A DNA stretch of 64,000 bases from NCBI RefSeq assembly GCF_001039355.2, contig NW_019776102.1:517306-581305 (forward strand). The letters are read 5' to 3'. Both the position numbers and the translations under genes were made by a program. Below the pieces are notes generated by a model. That model was not told the origin of the DNA. It searched no databases and saw only the letters and a program-made list of their open reading frames with translations. The stretch comes from Lingula anatina. Taxonomy: Eukaryota; Brachiopoda; Lingulata; Lingulida; Lingulidae. The stretch's first letter is position 1. Every line of letters begins with the position of its first letter. Positions 49,762 through 60,704 of this stretch are shown here, piece by piece.

Positions 49762-52290
49762 CTAGAAAAAAATATCAACTGCACAATGACACCATAAAAG
49801 GACTTGGTGGTAATCTTAGCTGCTTTTGATTTTTTATTTATCCACCAAACATCATATCATAATGTTTTAATACTCTTTGAACGTACTCTTTTTTGAAATA
49901 TATAGGTTTCAGAATTAAACAGAAACCGAAGGCATTTTCACGCTCAGCAATATACTTAAGCGACAGGAATGGAAGTACGGGTGTCATGGACCGCAGAATT
50001 TGAAAATATTAATTACAAATTATTTCCCAATTCTGTGGGCCCTAACTCGGGTTCCCATATGATTAGTATACTCTCTTACGCTAGTGCGCTAGTGGTCTGT
50101 TACAAAATTTTTGTATATTGTTATAGGGGCCCCTGGTGTCAGGTAAGGGTTAGTCGGGGAATTGGGGTTAGTATATAAACGAATGTCACCTATACAAATG
50201 AATGGGGAACAGACTACGGTTCCTAGAGGCGCGCTGGCGCACCATTCCTGTCACACCGGTACTCATTGAGAGACTGACAACTTTTAATGTACTCTGGCTA
50301 TTGTGTAAGAGAGCCCCCGCATACGACAAGGCTAAAAGACATGTGTTCCGGTATCTAGGATCCAACACAAGACTTCTACAACTATGCAGGGTTATAGTAT
50401 GTATTAACATATTTAACAGCATGGAGCACAATCTTCGAGAACTTGTGAAAGGGAATAAAATCTCCTGTGGTGTAATAAAATGTTATGTAAGGGCAAGGAG
50501 TTTCTCCTTGGTAAGGGCCTCTTAAAGCTGGCCGGTCCAGTTATAACTTAAAAGTATACCGTTCGAAGTGGAAGGTGCCTTTCTTAGTCCAAGTAAAAGT
50601 AGCATTACATGTATGTCCAGAACAAAAACTGACATGATACGGTTGATTTGTGGAACGCCATCAAGACTAGATTCTCTCAGTGGTTCCGATATCAATGCTA
50701 CTGAAGCAAAGGGCAATGTTTTAAGAATCACGCCCGTGCTTCGCATCTTGGGTTTCAAAAAGCTTTAGCCACGTCAAGAGCTATTTCAAAGGCGTTAAAT
50801 GGGGTTGCTTTGTCCAAAATGTACCCATGAAGTATGGCTTACACTGTAGATGTTGCGCTGTTGAATGCCCCGATTTTAGTGGCATTTAAGCTTCCGATGC
50901 ACACTAAAATTTCAATATTCAGTAACTCAGCACCTGTACCATACTCACCTACCACTCAAGATACTTTGGTTCAAATCCCCTGTATTCCGCCTGTCGACTT
51001 CCACTTTCGTTTTTTAAATTGTTTACTAGACGCCCAAGTTACGCGGATAAACAGTTGTTACTTTTTCATGTGGCAGCTAAGCATTGCAAAATTGATCTTA
51101 AAATGAAATCAACAGACCTTCTTCATGTAATGGGGCCTTTCTCCAGGAACCTGAACTTGTCGCTTCAGAGCCCTGTTCGTCTTGTATGATACGCCTTCTT
51201 GTGATACTTATAATTAATAGACAGTACGAACAAGCATATATCCGGGTATCTACTTGTGGGTCAACTGATACGCAAGATTATTTGGGGTGGGGGTGGGGGG
51301 TAATGTAATGCGCTAAAGGTACAGCAATATTTCCTTACGTTTTAAAAACTAAAATGACACTAAAATAAAATAGAATAATTATCTTAAATTATTCAAGACA
51401 AAAACTAGTCCCTTCAACAAATTTGTTTTGATAATTGCACAGTGCCATATTGCCATATATGCATTGTTTAAAAATTCAATATTTTAAAGATATCGCGTAC
51501 AATCATGTTGTCTTTATCAATTCTCTTATTCTCTACTCCCCCAAATAATAGCTTTCATGTCAACATTACAGTAAGACGGTGCCTACCTAAGTTCAACACA
51601 GACGGTCCAGTCCCTGGGGAATAATGATATCAACGCAAAACACCTTATACTTGTGAGACACATGAAACAAAATGGTTAAAAATGTCAAAACCTCCAAAAT
51701 ACCAAGGCACAAGACCCGGTGTGGAAATAGCCTACCATGGGAAATTCCGAAATTTCCGGACAAAGGGTTCTATGAAAGGCTATCCTCGAGAGGTGACATT
51801 ACCCGGGGATGTTTTGTTACCGGTATAAGGGTCTCAATGTGTGGCGAGGTCCCAGTACAGTATACAGTTACATCCGGGTAGAGAGAGACGGGATTTTCCC
51901 AAATGTCAGGTGACAGCGGTAGAAAGAAGTCACTTGAAACAATATCCTCTGTCGGACCTACCCTCTACACGTATTTGGGTCACATGTTGATTTTCTGTCA
52001 TATTCACAGCTATGTATCTGGCTAGTTTAGTACACTTTTCTCTGTGTCCAGCGAGAATATTTGCCATCACCAGCGGACCTCGAGCATGGCGAACCCAGGA
52101 TTTTATAAATAGAGGGGTGAGGGGGAGACATAATGCTAGTTTTATGTCTTTTTGTTCGAAAGAGAGAGAGGGGGGGGGGGGGGAAACAAACTTGGACCCA
52201 TCAGACACATATTGGTATGAAGGTCCATTAAAAATAAAAAGATAAATGAAAGAAAGAAATAAAAAAATCACCAGATTGACTTTTTTACGT
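49762..52290. other. Upstream of the membrane-protein gene; overlapping open frames, no confident gene
   Basis: This region should hold the noncoding first exon and promoter of the membrane-protein gene. From 49969 to 51106 several frames of 66-107 codons are open on both strands. There is a G-rich run (GGGGTGGGGGTGGGGGG) at about 51285-51300. Nothing was recognised by similarity. Confidence 0.5.
52170..52183. repeat. Poly-G run after a GA repeat
   Basis: Fourteen G residues follow (GA)n at 52160-52170. It lies just beyond the 3' end of coiled-coil copy A. The exact length may be uncertain in an assembly. Confidence 0.85.
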
Positions 52291-52297
52291 CAAATGT

Positions 52298-52303
52298 TTT
52301 ATT
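52298..52303 (-). terminator. Poly(A) signal, coiled-coil copy A
   Basis: The minus strand reads GTGTAAATAAAAC, about 510 nt after the stop. The same context, GTAAATAAAGC, is found at the matching place in copy B, which supports use of this site. Confidence 0.6.
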
Positions 52304-52809
52304 TACACATTTTAACAAAACAGTAATATTCAAGTAAATAACATGAGATACATTTTTTTACAATATTGAGAATAACTTATTTAGAAGAAAATTGTTTTTA
52401 TTCACATGATAGAGTACAAAAGCTTTTAGTGAAATAGCAGCTACATGTACATACACATAGACGGGGGGCGGAGAGGGGGGGCGGAGTGATGAGTGGCTCG
52501 CACATTGATCAGCGGATCCAATCCGGTCATCATAACGGTGGTGGTTGGATGAGGGTGAGTAAGTTTTCCTTATATTTCCAGACCACTGCTCCACGTGAAA
52601 GAATTATATAACATCGCTATTTTATGTGAGTGCCAACGTCCTTTACAAATAAAGGAAAATAAACAACACCAACCGACATTTTGAGTCAGAGGTCTTTTCA
52701 TCGACCTTGTCTCTCCGACAAAATGTTTATAAAAATACACTCCACTAAAATTTAATAGCGATAAATCAGTTCTTCCGTCCGCTCTCGAGCTCTGGCATTC
52801 AATCACCAT

Positions 52810-54145
52810 TTACTCCACAGGGTGAACTTTGTTACGTCGGCGTCCACCGAAACAAGATGATGATCTGATGGCATCAACAACGGAATTCCACCATCGTCTG
52901 AATCGAGAAGGGGGCTTGGTTTCTTCAAACACATCGCGCTGAATGGGATATTTCTAGAAAATATTAAAATGTATGTTTTATACCAATTTCAATGTGAAAA
53001 CTTTTCTATAAAAAGAAGGCTTTTATAAAAGTATTTTGTATAATGATAAAACAAAATATACCTTTTGGTTATTTTCACAGTTCCTAAGGCACTCCGCCTC
53101 AAATCTCAGCTTCTCTTCTCGCAATTTGGATTCGTCTTGCACTTTGTCCATGTCTAAGGCCTGTTGTTTACAATATGATTATAAAGGTGATTGCAGCATA
53201 TCATATAATACTGTGACAAGCAAATAACATGACTCCATAAACGTTAGTTTAACATATGCAAAATATAAATTCCATTTTTTCAAGAGTTTTCTTTAAAATA
53301 CTTTACAGTTTGTTTAATTCTATCTGAAAAATAGATGCATTAATGAAAAGAGAAAATGATGAAAATTCCTAACCTTTATAGCCTTTTCCATTGCCTCCCG
53401 AGCTTTTTTCTTCTCAAGTTCCATCTGTTCTTTCTTCTTTTTAATTTCTTCCGGTCTTCTTTTCATCCTCTCCAACTTTGCCTCAACTAACTGTCTTTTC
53501 TTCTCTTGACCTATTATATCTTCTTCCAATTTCTTCTGTGTAGCCTTAAGATAAATTTTATTAAGAAATTAAAGTTATTAAAAAACACTCAAGATGATAT
53601 CGGCATTTACACGCCATCCCTTTCTGGTCTATATGACTTGCATATATCCCCAAACACACAAAAGTTTCAAACATATTTATTGACATTAGTTTATCTCATC
53701 AATTTCAATAAGAAAGATATTGGAACAGGAATCTGATATGCAAATATGAAAAAAAGGAATATTAAATACAAACAAAAATACTTACTCACTATGTGTCACT
53801 TACTTTTTCTAATCTTGCTCCGGTGGATGGTGTTTTCGCCTTAAGTTGCTCCCTTCTCAATTTTTCCGCTGTCCTGAGCCTTTCTTCCAACAAGATAGAA
53901 TAAACTGCTGGGTCTCTATCTGTAGCTGTTGTAGAAAATCTACGTGAAAGATGCAAAGGAACTGTCGCATTATCGAGTGGTGTTATCGGCCTGGAAGCAG
54001 AGCTGGAGCGTCCACTTTCTCCGTCTATCCATAAGGCCAGATGCCCTGCTCTAGATTTTGGTCTTTGGTCATCTGCACCAATTCCAAGATCTGGTTTATC
54101 TAAATTCTGTCCATTCGCTTTCTCATCTTTAAGTCCAGTAGCCAT
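52810..54145 (-). CDS. Coiled-coil protein, tandem copy A (4 exons, 251 aa)
   Basis: Coding exons on the minus strand are 53804-54145, 53374-53544, 53062-53160 and 52810-52953. All junctions are phase 0 and the total is 756 nt. The start is the ATG at 54143-54145, in the strong context AAAATGG. The frame is open further upstream but has no other ATG, and copy B shares this start. Residues 1-75 are polar and Ser/Pro-containing. From about residue 80 to 205 the chain is rich in Lys, Arg and Glu and should form a long charged coiled coil, including LLEERLRTAEKLRREQLKAK. Exon 4 ends in a conserved tail with FRRWWNSVVDAI and a basic FGGRRR motif. It is probably intracellular, since there is no signal peptide or membrane helix. 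The charged helix recalls stathmin- or MAP-type proteins only in composition. The function is unknown. Confidence 0.9.
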
Positions 54146-54229
54146 TTTCAGTAGGATTACAGGTTTGGTCAAAAGAGACGTGCTGCTCAAAAAGAACTGT
54201 CGTCAAGACTGTATGTTACCGTGCGGGTT

Positions 54230-54290
54230 CACGTCACAGTAGGTGTGACGTATTTGAGGTGCGACGTTACGTCGTGCCATAGAACGTCTT
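54230..54290 (-). promoter_or_regulatory. Conserved CRE-like promoter cluster, copy A
   Basis: About 85-145 bp upstream of the ATG are ACGTCA (54231), TGACGTA (54246) and a palindromic GACGTTACGTCG (54263-54274), followed by GCCATAGAACGTC. The same order and spacing recur at copy B although the flanking DNA has diverged. TGACGT is the core of CREB/ATF/bZIP sites, so cAMP- or stress-responsive control is a reasonable inference. Confidence 0.55.
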
Positions 54291-54369
54291 TTCTGTCTAT
54301 TATGGAATATGGTTTCGCTCATCGTTTTGTCAGATTCGATTCAAATTCTTCGATTCAATTGAAATGAAA

Positions 54370-55584
54370 TTCAAAAGGTATCGTTTTCATAGAAAATTCG
54401 TTCTCCAAATTGAATCTTTATTGTTACAAAATAAAATCATTCTCCTACAGAGAAGAGCCTGTGATCAGCAAAAGTTTTTGAAGGGGCATCTTGCCATATT
54501 CCAGTTTGATACTATTGAGTTAAATGGATTGCCTACCTTTGACTAGATTGGACTCTTTTAAACCTTGTAAAACCTTGAAGTTATGTGATACATCTCCTTG
54601 GTATAACTTAGAAGACAGTAACAGCCAAAAACACATTCAAATCCAATGATAGCCACGCATTTCGGTGGCTTGGTGATCATTAAAAATACATAGATTAATG
54701 AATATCTTCCTTGAAATATATGCATCTCTGTTACAGACAGATTATTTGGAAATGTAGTGATACTTGTCAATTCTCCACATTCTTGCAAAACGACATTAAC
54801 TTTCGCATAGGTCCTGTGTGTAGAAGGTGCTAATGAAGCCTGTTAAGTTTCGTTCAGCTAGGTAATTAGGTGGTAGACAGCCATTTCTTGACAAACTAAA
54901 GTCACCGTGCAAGAGGGATGATCTGACATAGTTTGGGTCCCCTGAACCCAACAGTTTAATCCCTTATCAATTCATTAAGTTGCCAACTGTCTGCCATTTT
55001 GTTCATTTAATTAAAAAGAAAACATTTAAAATAAAGGTCTACTGGCAGATGTTATAAATTAAATTTAGATTTATTATATAAAATAAATATATTGTAAACA
55101 TTTGACATATAAAAATGTCCCTACATGACAATTAAGTGTGTGTGTGTACATGTACCTCATGTGGATACATCTGTAAGATCAGGCGACCGTGAAGTACTAT
55201 TCAACGGACCTCCATTCGCTCGATTCTACAGCTGGACTTATTCACTTCTGTGTTAGCTAACCTTGCGAGCAAGTCACTGGTTCGTCATAAACACCAAACA
55301 ACTAACAATATTATTTTAAAACGCCTTTTTAATAAATTTGGTTGTGTTGGTAACAGTATTGATATCTATTTAGCCATTCCTAAAAGTAAAAAAAAAACTG
55401 CATAGCTCTAGTCGCCGTCCAACCCGAACCCCATTTTGAAATAAGCTGCTGGCAACGTTTCACAGAACAATGAAAATAACAGTGACAGCTTAAAAAGTAG
55501 AATAACGTTCTCTTAACGTTTGCTGATTCTTTAAGCAATATATAGCCCCGTGGTAACGTTATTTATTTGCTTCATATCGATTTG
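54370..55584. other. Spacer upstream of coiled-coil copy A
   Basis: AT-rich, with a short GT repeat near 55136-55146. No gene was recognised, and the open frames at 54364-54546 and 54558-54788 are unsupported. Confidence 0.6.
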
Positions 55585-56602
55585 TGAAGCGTCACCATCC
55601 GATTTACTGAACATTAGCGAACAGTTAGAGTAACAACTTCTCAACTCACATGAGCTATAGCTGTTGTGATTTGCATAACAATAAGTTGCTCATGGTAGTG
55701 TGACCTGTCTTCCCGAATACTCACTTGGCAGTTGGACGCGGTCGGGTGTAGACGCTACAGTATGTGTGGTGCAGTCACAAGGTCGAGCTTTTATTAGGAG
55801 TAGAAGCAAATACATGTTTGTGAGTATCACCGTTTCTTCAATAAGGAATGAAAGAATATTTACGACAAATATTCATAACACGAGTCCTTGTACTCTAAGA
55901 TCTAATAAACGGTATGTGATATATTAGATCTTAGTTGTACTGCTGTTCGCATTGCTTCCTGTGTGTCACTCAGAATAATAAATTTGTTAACAATGCACTG
56001 GGACTCCACATGCTCGGGATGAACGGCACTTTCACCTGGCATTTGATGATAACCTAACTGAAATCTTTTAGCTCTTCACTTTTTAAGGCTCTTTTTTATA
56101 TATCGATATGTCCCTCCACAGTTGATTACGAATATTTTTTGACGTAATTAAATGGTCTTATGGTTAATTTTGTCTCTGATAGGGTTAATTTCCTTTTATC
56201 GATTATTACTTAAAAATCAGTATTTGTAAATTTTTATGTTTAAGCTTTTATATAAAATGTTTATAGCATTGCTGAAACCTTACACATATTTTACACAGCC
56301 TGCCGTCTCCAATGTGCCGTATGTTGTCCATAACACGGTTCACTGTATTAAAACTTAATTTACACACACTCTATTTCAATATTAGATGCACCGTCTCCTC
56401 TGTGATATTACATGCATTATTAGTATCTTAAAAGTCTGTCCGTTCATCAGTCTAAAGTTATGAATATGATTTTCTCTTTTCAGAAGCTCGACGAGATTCT
56501 GCACAAATTCTGCGCTTGCAAGCAACCTACGGTGCCTAGCCTTTGTTTCATACCAGGAATCCCACGCTCATTTGTGCATCTACTATATGAAAACTGAATA
56601 AA
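55585..56602 (+). repeat. Plus arm of a large imperfect inverted repeat, with exon-like blocks
   Basis: This arm matches the reverse complement of 58200-59350 over most of its length: for example GCGTCAC, GCATAACAATAAGTTGCT, the block around 55710-55820 ending ATACATGTTT then GTGAGTAT, GATGAACGGC at about 56018, and the block from 56484. The last block has an acceptor (TTTCTCTTTTCAG before 56484), 37 open codons and a TGA that overlaps AATAAA (56595-56602). It therefore looks like the last exon of a small transcript. The protein reading is not consistently preserved between copies, so it may be a noncoding transcript, a decayed gene or a mobile element. There is no similarity to a family I know. 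Confidence 0.6.
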
Positions 56603-57410
56603 TACTTTTGTAATTTGTCGTTTTTCCATGTTTTTTTAAAAATTTTGTTATGAAATTATGATGCTAAAGATAGTAGTTATGATAAAGTGGAATGAGGACT
56701 TTCAATCTGCTAAATCCGCTCTGTAAATAATGTCAAAAGTTTTGTGATTGACACTTTTATATGGTACCTAAAGATATAGAAAATTGAAATAGCTGTAAAC
56801 GTAATAACAAATATACCCAGTATTTTGTAAATTATGGAATTTTAGCATTTTTCCGGTTTTAACATACTAAAAGAAAATATCTAAAACAGTTTTCACCAGC
56901 CCACATAAATAGATAAAATTTGTAAAAAAATTACAATTCCGCCTTTTTTTAAATCAATTTTTATTTCTATAGCAGAAGGGAACACATTAATTTTTTCTGC
57001 ATTCATTCATTCAAAGTCTTCCTTCATATAATTTTCCTATGTTTGTAAATGCAAGACTGGTGCATTTTTGACGGATTTGGGTTCTATAAATCGATTTATA
57101 TGCTAACCCATTCAACATATGAAAACTTCAATTTTGAAATTGAAATTGGAAAAGTGGAAAGATACAAATGTAACCTCAAACAACGTTTTTAATGGCAATG
57201 GTTATTTTTCCGAAATTTATATATGGAACCCATTTTATCACTTCCTTTTATTGGAGTAAAAATTGTAATAATAATAAAAAAATATTTGAATTATATTCCT
57301 GATTTGTGTATTTTTGTGACCATTCTCAAATTAAATTATTGTGATGTAAATAATTTTTAAAAATTGAATAATGGAATAGGTAAATTCAAATAGAATTGAC
57401 TCGGTTGAAC

Positions 57411-57700
57411 ATGACACTCCACTCAACCTTACACCCCCTCAGATGGAATGGACTCACCCCACCTGACATCCCTCCAGTGGAATGGACTCGCCCCACCTGA
57501 CACCCCTCCACTGGAATGGACTCGCCCCACCTGACACCCCTCCAGTGGAATGGACTCGCCCCACCTGACACCCCTCCAATAAAATGTACTCACTCCACCT
57601 GACACCCCTTCACTTGAATGGACTCGCCCCACCTGGCACCCGTCCAAAGAAATTGACTCGCCTTTACTTTTATCCCTTCAATGAAATGGACTATCCAATT
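57411..57700. repeat. 34-bp minisatellite
   Basis: About eight tandem units of 34 bp start at 57445, 57479, 57513, 57547, 57581, 57615, 57649 and 57683 (first base of GGAATGG or its variants). The unit reads roughly GGAATGGACTCGCCCC then ACCTGACACCCCTCCAGT. The inner copies are nearly identical and the outer ones decayed, which is typical of unequal exchange. It is GC-rich within AT-rich flanks and sits in the loop of the large inverted repeat. Reading frames across it are artefacts, since 34 is not a multiple of three. Confidence 0.9.
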
Positions 57701-58199
57701 ATTCAAGCTAACGACAATGATTATATAATTATTTATTTATTTATTGTCTATTCTACATGCAAAAATGTTCAATAGACTTTTCAGGGGTAAAATAAACAGA
57801 ATAAGATGATTAAAGTTATAAATAAATAGCCAGTTAAAGTATTAAGTAAAATATATAGTACTATATAAAGATAAAAAGTCAGGCAAATCAGTTATGAAAC
57901 TTTTTGAAAATAATTTTTTTATGTGCAGTGTTCGTTACAGTATTAATGTCTTTTATTTATAAATTTTGGGCAATACAACATTTACAACTATTTCAATTTT
58001 AGATATTTTTAGGTACCCCAGAAAACCGCCAATCACAAATATTAAGACATTTACAGAGCAGATTAAGCAAATTGAATTTAAAAGTCCTAAAACACGAATT
58101 AAAATATCTCATTCACTTTATCATTACTATTATCTTTATCATAATAATATTATATAACAAAATGAATAAAAATATTTATTATTAATTACAAAAATATTT

Positions 58200-59350
58200 A
58201 TTCAGTATTCATATAATAGATGCACGAATGAGCGTGGGATTCCTGGTATAAAACAAAGGCTAGGCACCGTAGGTTACTGGCAGGCGCATGTTGTGCTGAA
58301 TCTCGTTGAGTTTCTGAAAAGAGAATATGATGTTTATAACTTAAGACTAAACAAACTAGCTTTTTTAAAACATACAAATAACGCATGTAATATCACAGAG
58401 GAGAGTGTACTTACTTATTGTAGTACATATTGGCGCATTTCTGAGAAGCGAAAACGATCTCTTTTAACAAATTGTCTTCTAAGAAAATAGCAAACATATT
58501 GCACACAATATGATTGTACAAATAAATTTAATACAGTGAATCGTTTAATGGATGGACAACATACGTCACACTAAAGACGACAGGTTGTGTAAAATGATTA
58601 AGCAGTCATTTCTACCATGACATACAAGCAACAATATCAATGTTATAAATGTTTGTCGTAAATATATTTTCGTTCGTTTGCGCCTTTATTATAAAATGGC
58701 AATGATATTGAAGAAATAGTAATACTCACAAACATGCATTGGCTTCTATGCCTCATAAAAGATCGACCTTTGTGGTGCACGGATAAGCGTGGGGTTCCTA
58801 GTATGAAACAAAGGCTAGGCACCGTTTTTTTTTTCAGGCGCATGTTGTGCTGAATCTCTTTGGGCTTCTGAAAAGAAAAATAATATTTATAACTTTCTAT
58901 AAAGACTTCAGTAAGGTTATCATCAATTGCCAGGTGAGAGCGCCGTTCATCCTGTACATATGAAGTCCCAGTGCATTGTAACCAATAAATTCTACCATTA
59001 TGAGTGACACACAAGTAACAATGGAAACAGCAGTACAAGGATTCATGTTATAAAAATTTGTCGTAAATATTCTGCGCCTTAAGTGGTGGATTATGAAGAA
59101 ACAGTGCTACTTACAAAACATGTATTTGCTTCTACGTCTCTTAAAAACTCGACCTTGAGACTGCACCATACTGAACATACGTCCACACCCGACTCTGTCC
59201 AACTGCCAAGTGAGCATTAGGGAAGACAGCTCACACTACGATAGCAACTTATTGTTATGCAAATAGCAACAGGTATGGCTCATTTGAGTGTTAGTTGAGA
59301 CGTTGTTACTGAAACTGTTTAACAAATCCGATGACCACGTGACGCCTTCA
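58200..59350 (-). repeat. Minus arm of the large inverted repeat, with an extra internal copy
   Basis: Read on the minus strand it holds a first block (59115-59217, ATG and 34 codons to a GTAAGT donor), a middle block (58730-58867, acceptor TTCTTTTCAG, 46 open codons, donor GTGAGTATT) and a last block (58202-58313, acceptor TTCTCTTTTCAG, ending TGAATAAAT). The middle block joins the sequence of the last block to the end of the first block, so it may be a fused or ancestral internal exon. The first donor leaves phase 1 while the middle block is open only in phase 0. The last block also has a frame-breaking length difference from the plus arm (47 against 49 nt in the same segment). A functional protein from this arm is therefore unlikely as it stands. 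Confidence 0.6.
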
Positions 59351-59379
59351 CATGCGCTCATATTTGTGCGTATAATAAA

Positions 59380-59512
59380 TGTCTTTTGTCAGTACAAAAG
59401 ACGCAATATGCCAAAAGACGCAACACTGATAACACAACCTGTCTCTCTTTCCCTTTCTTAAAACTATTTTGCATAAAGATAAAACGCAATTTACCTTTTG
59501 ATTATTTTCACA
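59380..59512 (-). pseudogene. Relic of a third coiled-coil gene copy (end of exon 3 plus intron)
   Basis: The minus strand encodes CENNQK followed by AAAAG and the donor GTAAAT (59495-59512), as at the ends of exon 3 in copies A and B. The following intron also aligns with copy B, sharing CAAAATA, AAGAAA.GGGA and GCGTCTTTTG. The rest of exon 3 and the other exons are missing, so this is a fragment and not a working gene. Confidence 0.6.
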
Positions 59513-60050
59513 GGTGTACATATCATTGGTGCTGTATTTGTTCACTCTATAGCTTGAAATTTACTGAGAGGTTTCATTCGGCGAAATCCAGACAGTTTTG
59601 AGGAAAACACGCAATTCGATTTTTTTCTGGCGATAAGACACAATACTGGCTAATAATAATATCGTTTTTATTTACCTGCTAGGTATTCTGTTTTCTGCAT
59701 ACTATAATCACGCAGTAACTCATTCGTTGTTTAACACCTATACCTTTGATGCCTATGTGCTACTATTCTACTTTCCTCTTTATATTGAAAAAAGTAGTAG
59801 TTCAGCTAATGGAGACATTTTAGTGCTTTCGCATTATGTATATGTGTACATGTATGTATTTATTTGTAAACCCACCATTGCTAAAAAATATTAATAAACG
59901 AGAGCATCTTTTGTTATATTTTTCTTTTACTTCTTATACAAATACAATTGTCATCCCCAGCAATTTTCCGACTTAAAACGGTTGATTCCCAACTGGTCTA
60001 TTATTGGAAAATAAAACGCCATTAAATTTACTCTTTGCCAAATCATATGC

Positions 60051-60056
60051 TTTATT
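60051..60056 (-). terminator. Poly(A) signal, coiled-coil copy B
   Basis: AATAAA on the minus strand lies about 650 nt after the copy B stop and sits in sequence shared with copy A (around 52298) and with a third block near 62596. Confidence 0.6.
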
Positions 60057-60704
60057 TACACATTTTAACCGGACAGTTTAATACAAGTAATTATCTTGAT
60101 TCATTTTGCTTAAATTAGTTAATACTAACGTATATACAAGAAAAATCCCCTCCATAATAAAAAAGACTATAAAAACTTTTAGTGGCACTGCTACTACATG
60201 TACATGGGGGGGAGGCAGAGGAGCGGTGAGGGGTGACACGCACATCAGAGGATCTATTATTTTTTGAGGGGTTGAACGGCCCTTACGGCGGTGGTCAAGG
60301 GAGGGAGTACGGGGGAGTAAGGGTTTCCTCGCTTTGCCCGGCTTGTATCATTGTAATATAGATTATAAAAGGTGAAAAGAAATCAAAGAAGGGGAGGGGG
60401 GACCGCAACCTTGCGGTTCTTCTCTTTGGATCCGCCGGTGAAATAGTCCACTGCTCACTTGCAAGAACTATATAACATCGCTATCACTGATTAAAAGAAT
60501 ACCAACGTTCTTTACGAATAAAGAAAAATAATAATAACATTAACCGGCACTTTGAATCGGTGATAAATATGTCATTTCCTCTTTTTTGTACCGTTTTTCG
60601 TCGTCTTTGTCTCTCTGACAAAATGTTTAGTACACTCCACTAAATTTTAATAGCGATAAATCAGTTCTATCGTGCGCTCTCCGGTCCTCCATCGCCAGGG
60701 CCAT

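Noticed and set aside
50522-50758. Minus-strand frame with GVPQINRIM, vaguely like a conserved RNA polymerase segment
   Set aside because: The neighbouring residues do not fit any polymerase motif, and the opposite strand is equally open. Treated as chance.
50940-50990. GGTTCAAATCCCC, resembling a tRNA T-arm
   Set aside because: No matching acceptor stem, D-arm or anticodon arm could be folded around it.
54146-54190. Upstream extension of the coiled-coil copy A protein from a TTG codon (also at 62022-62066 in copy B)
   Set aside because: The frame is open for about 15 codons upstream in both copies but without ATG. The shared ATG in AAAATGG is the better start. Non-AUG initiation cannot be excluded but has no support.
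57386-57647. Glycine/serine-rich repetitive minus-strand proteins
   Set aside because: Translation of a 34-bp minisatellite. The unit is not a multiple of three, so the frames are artefacts.
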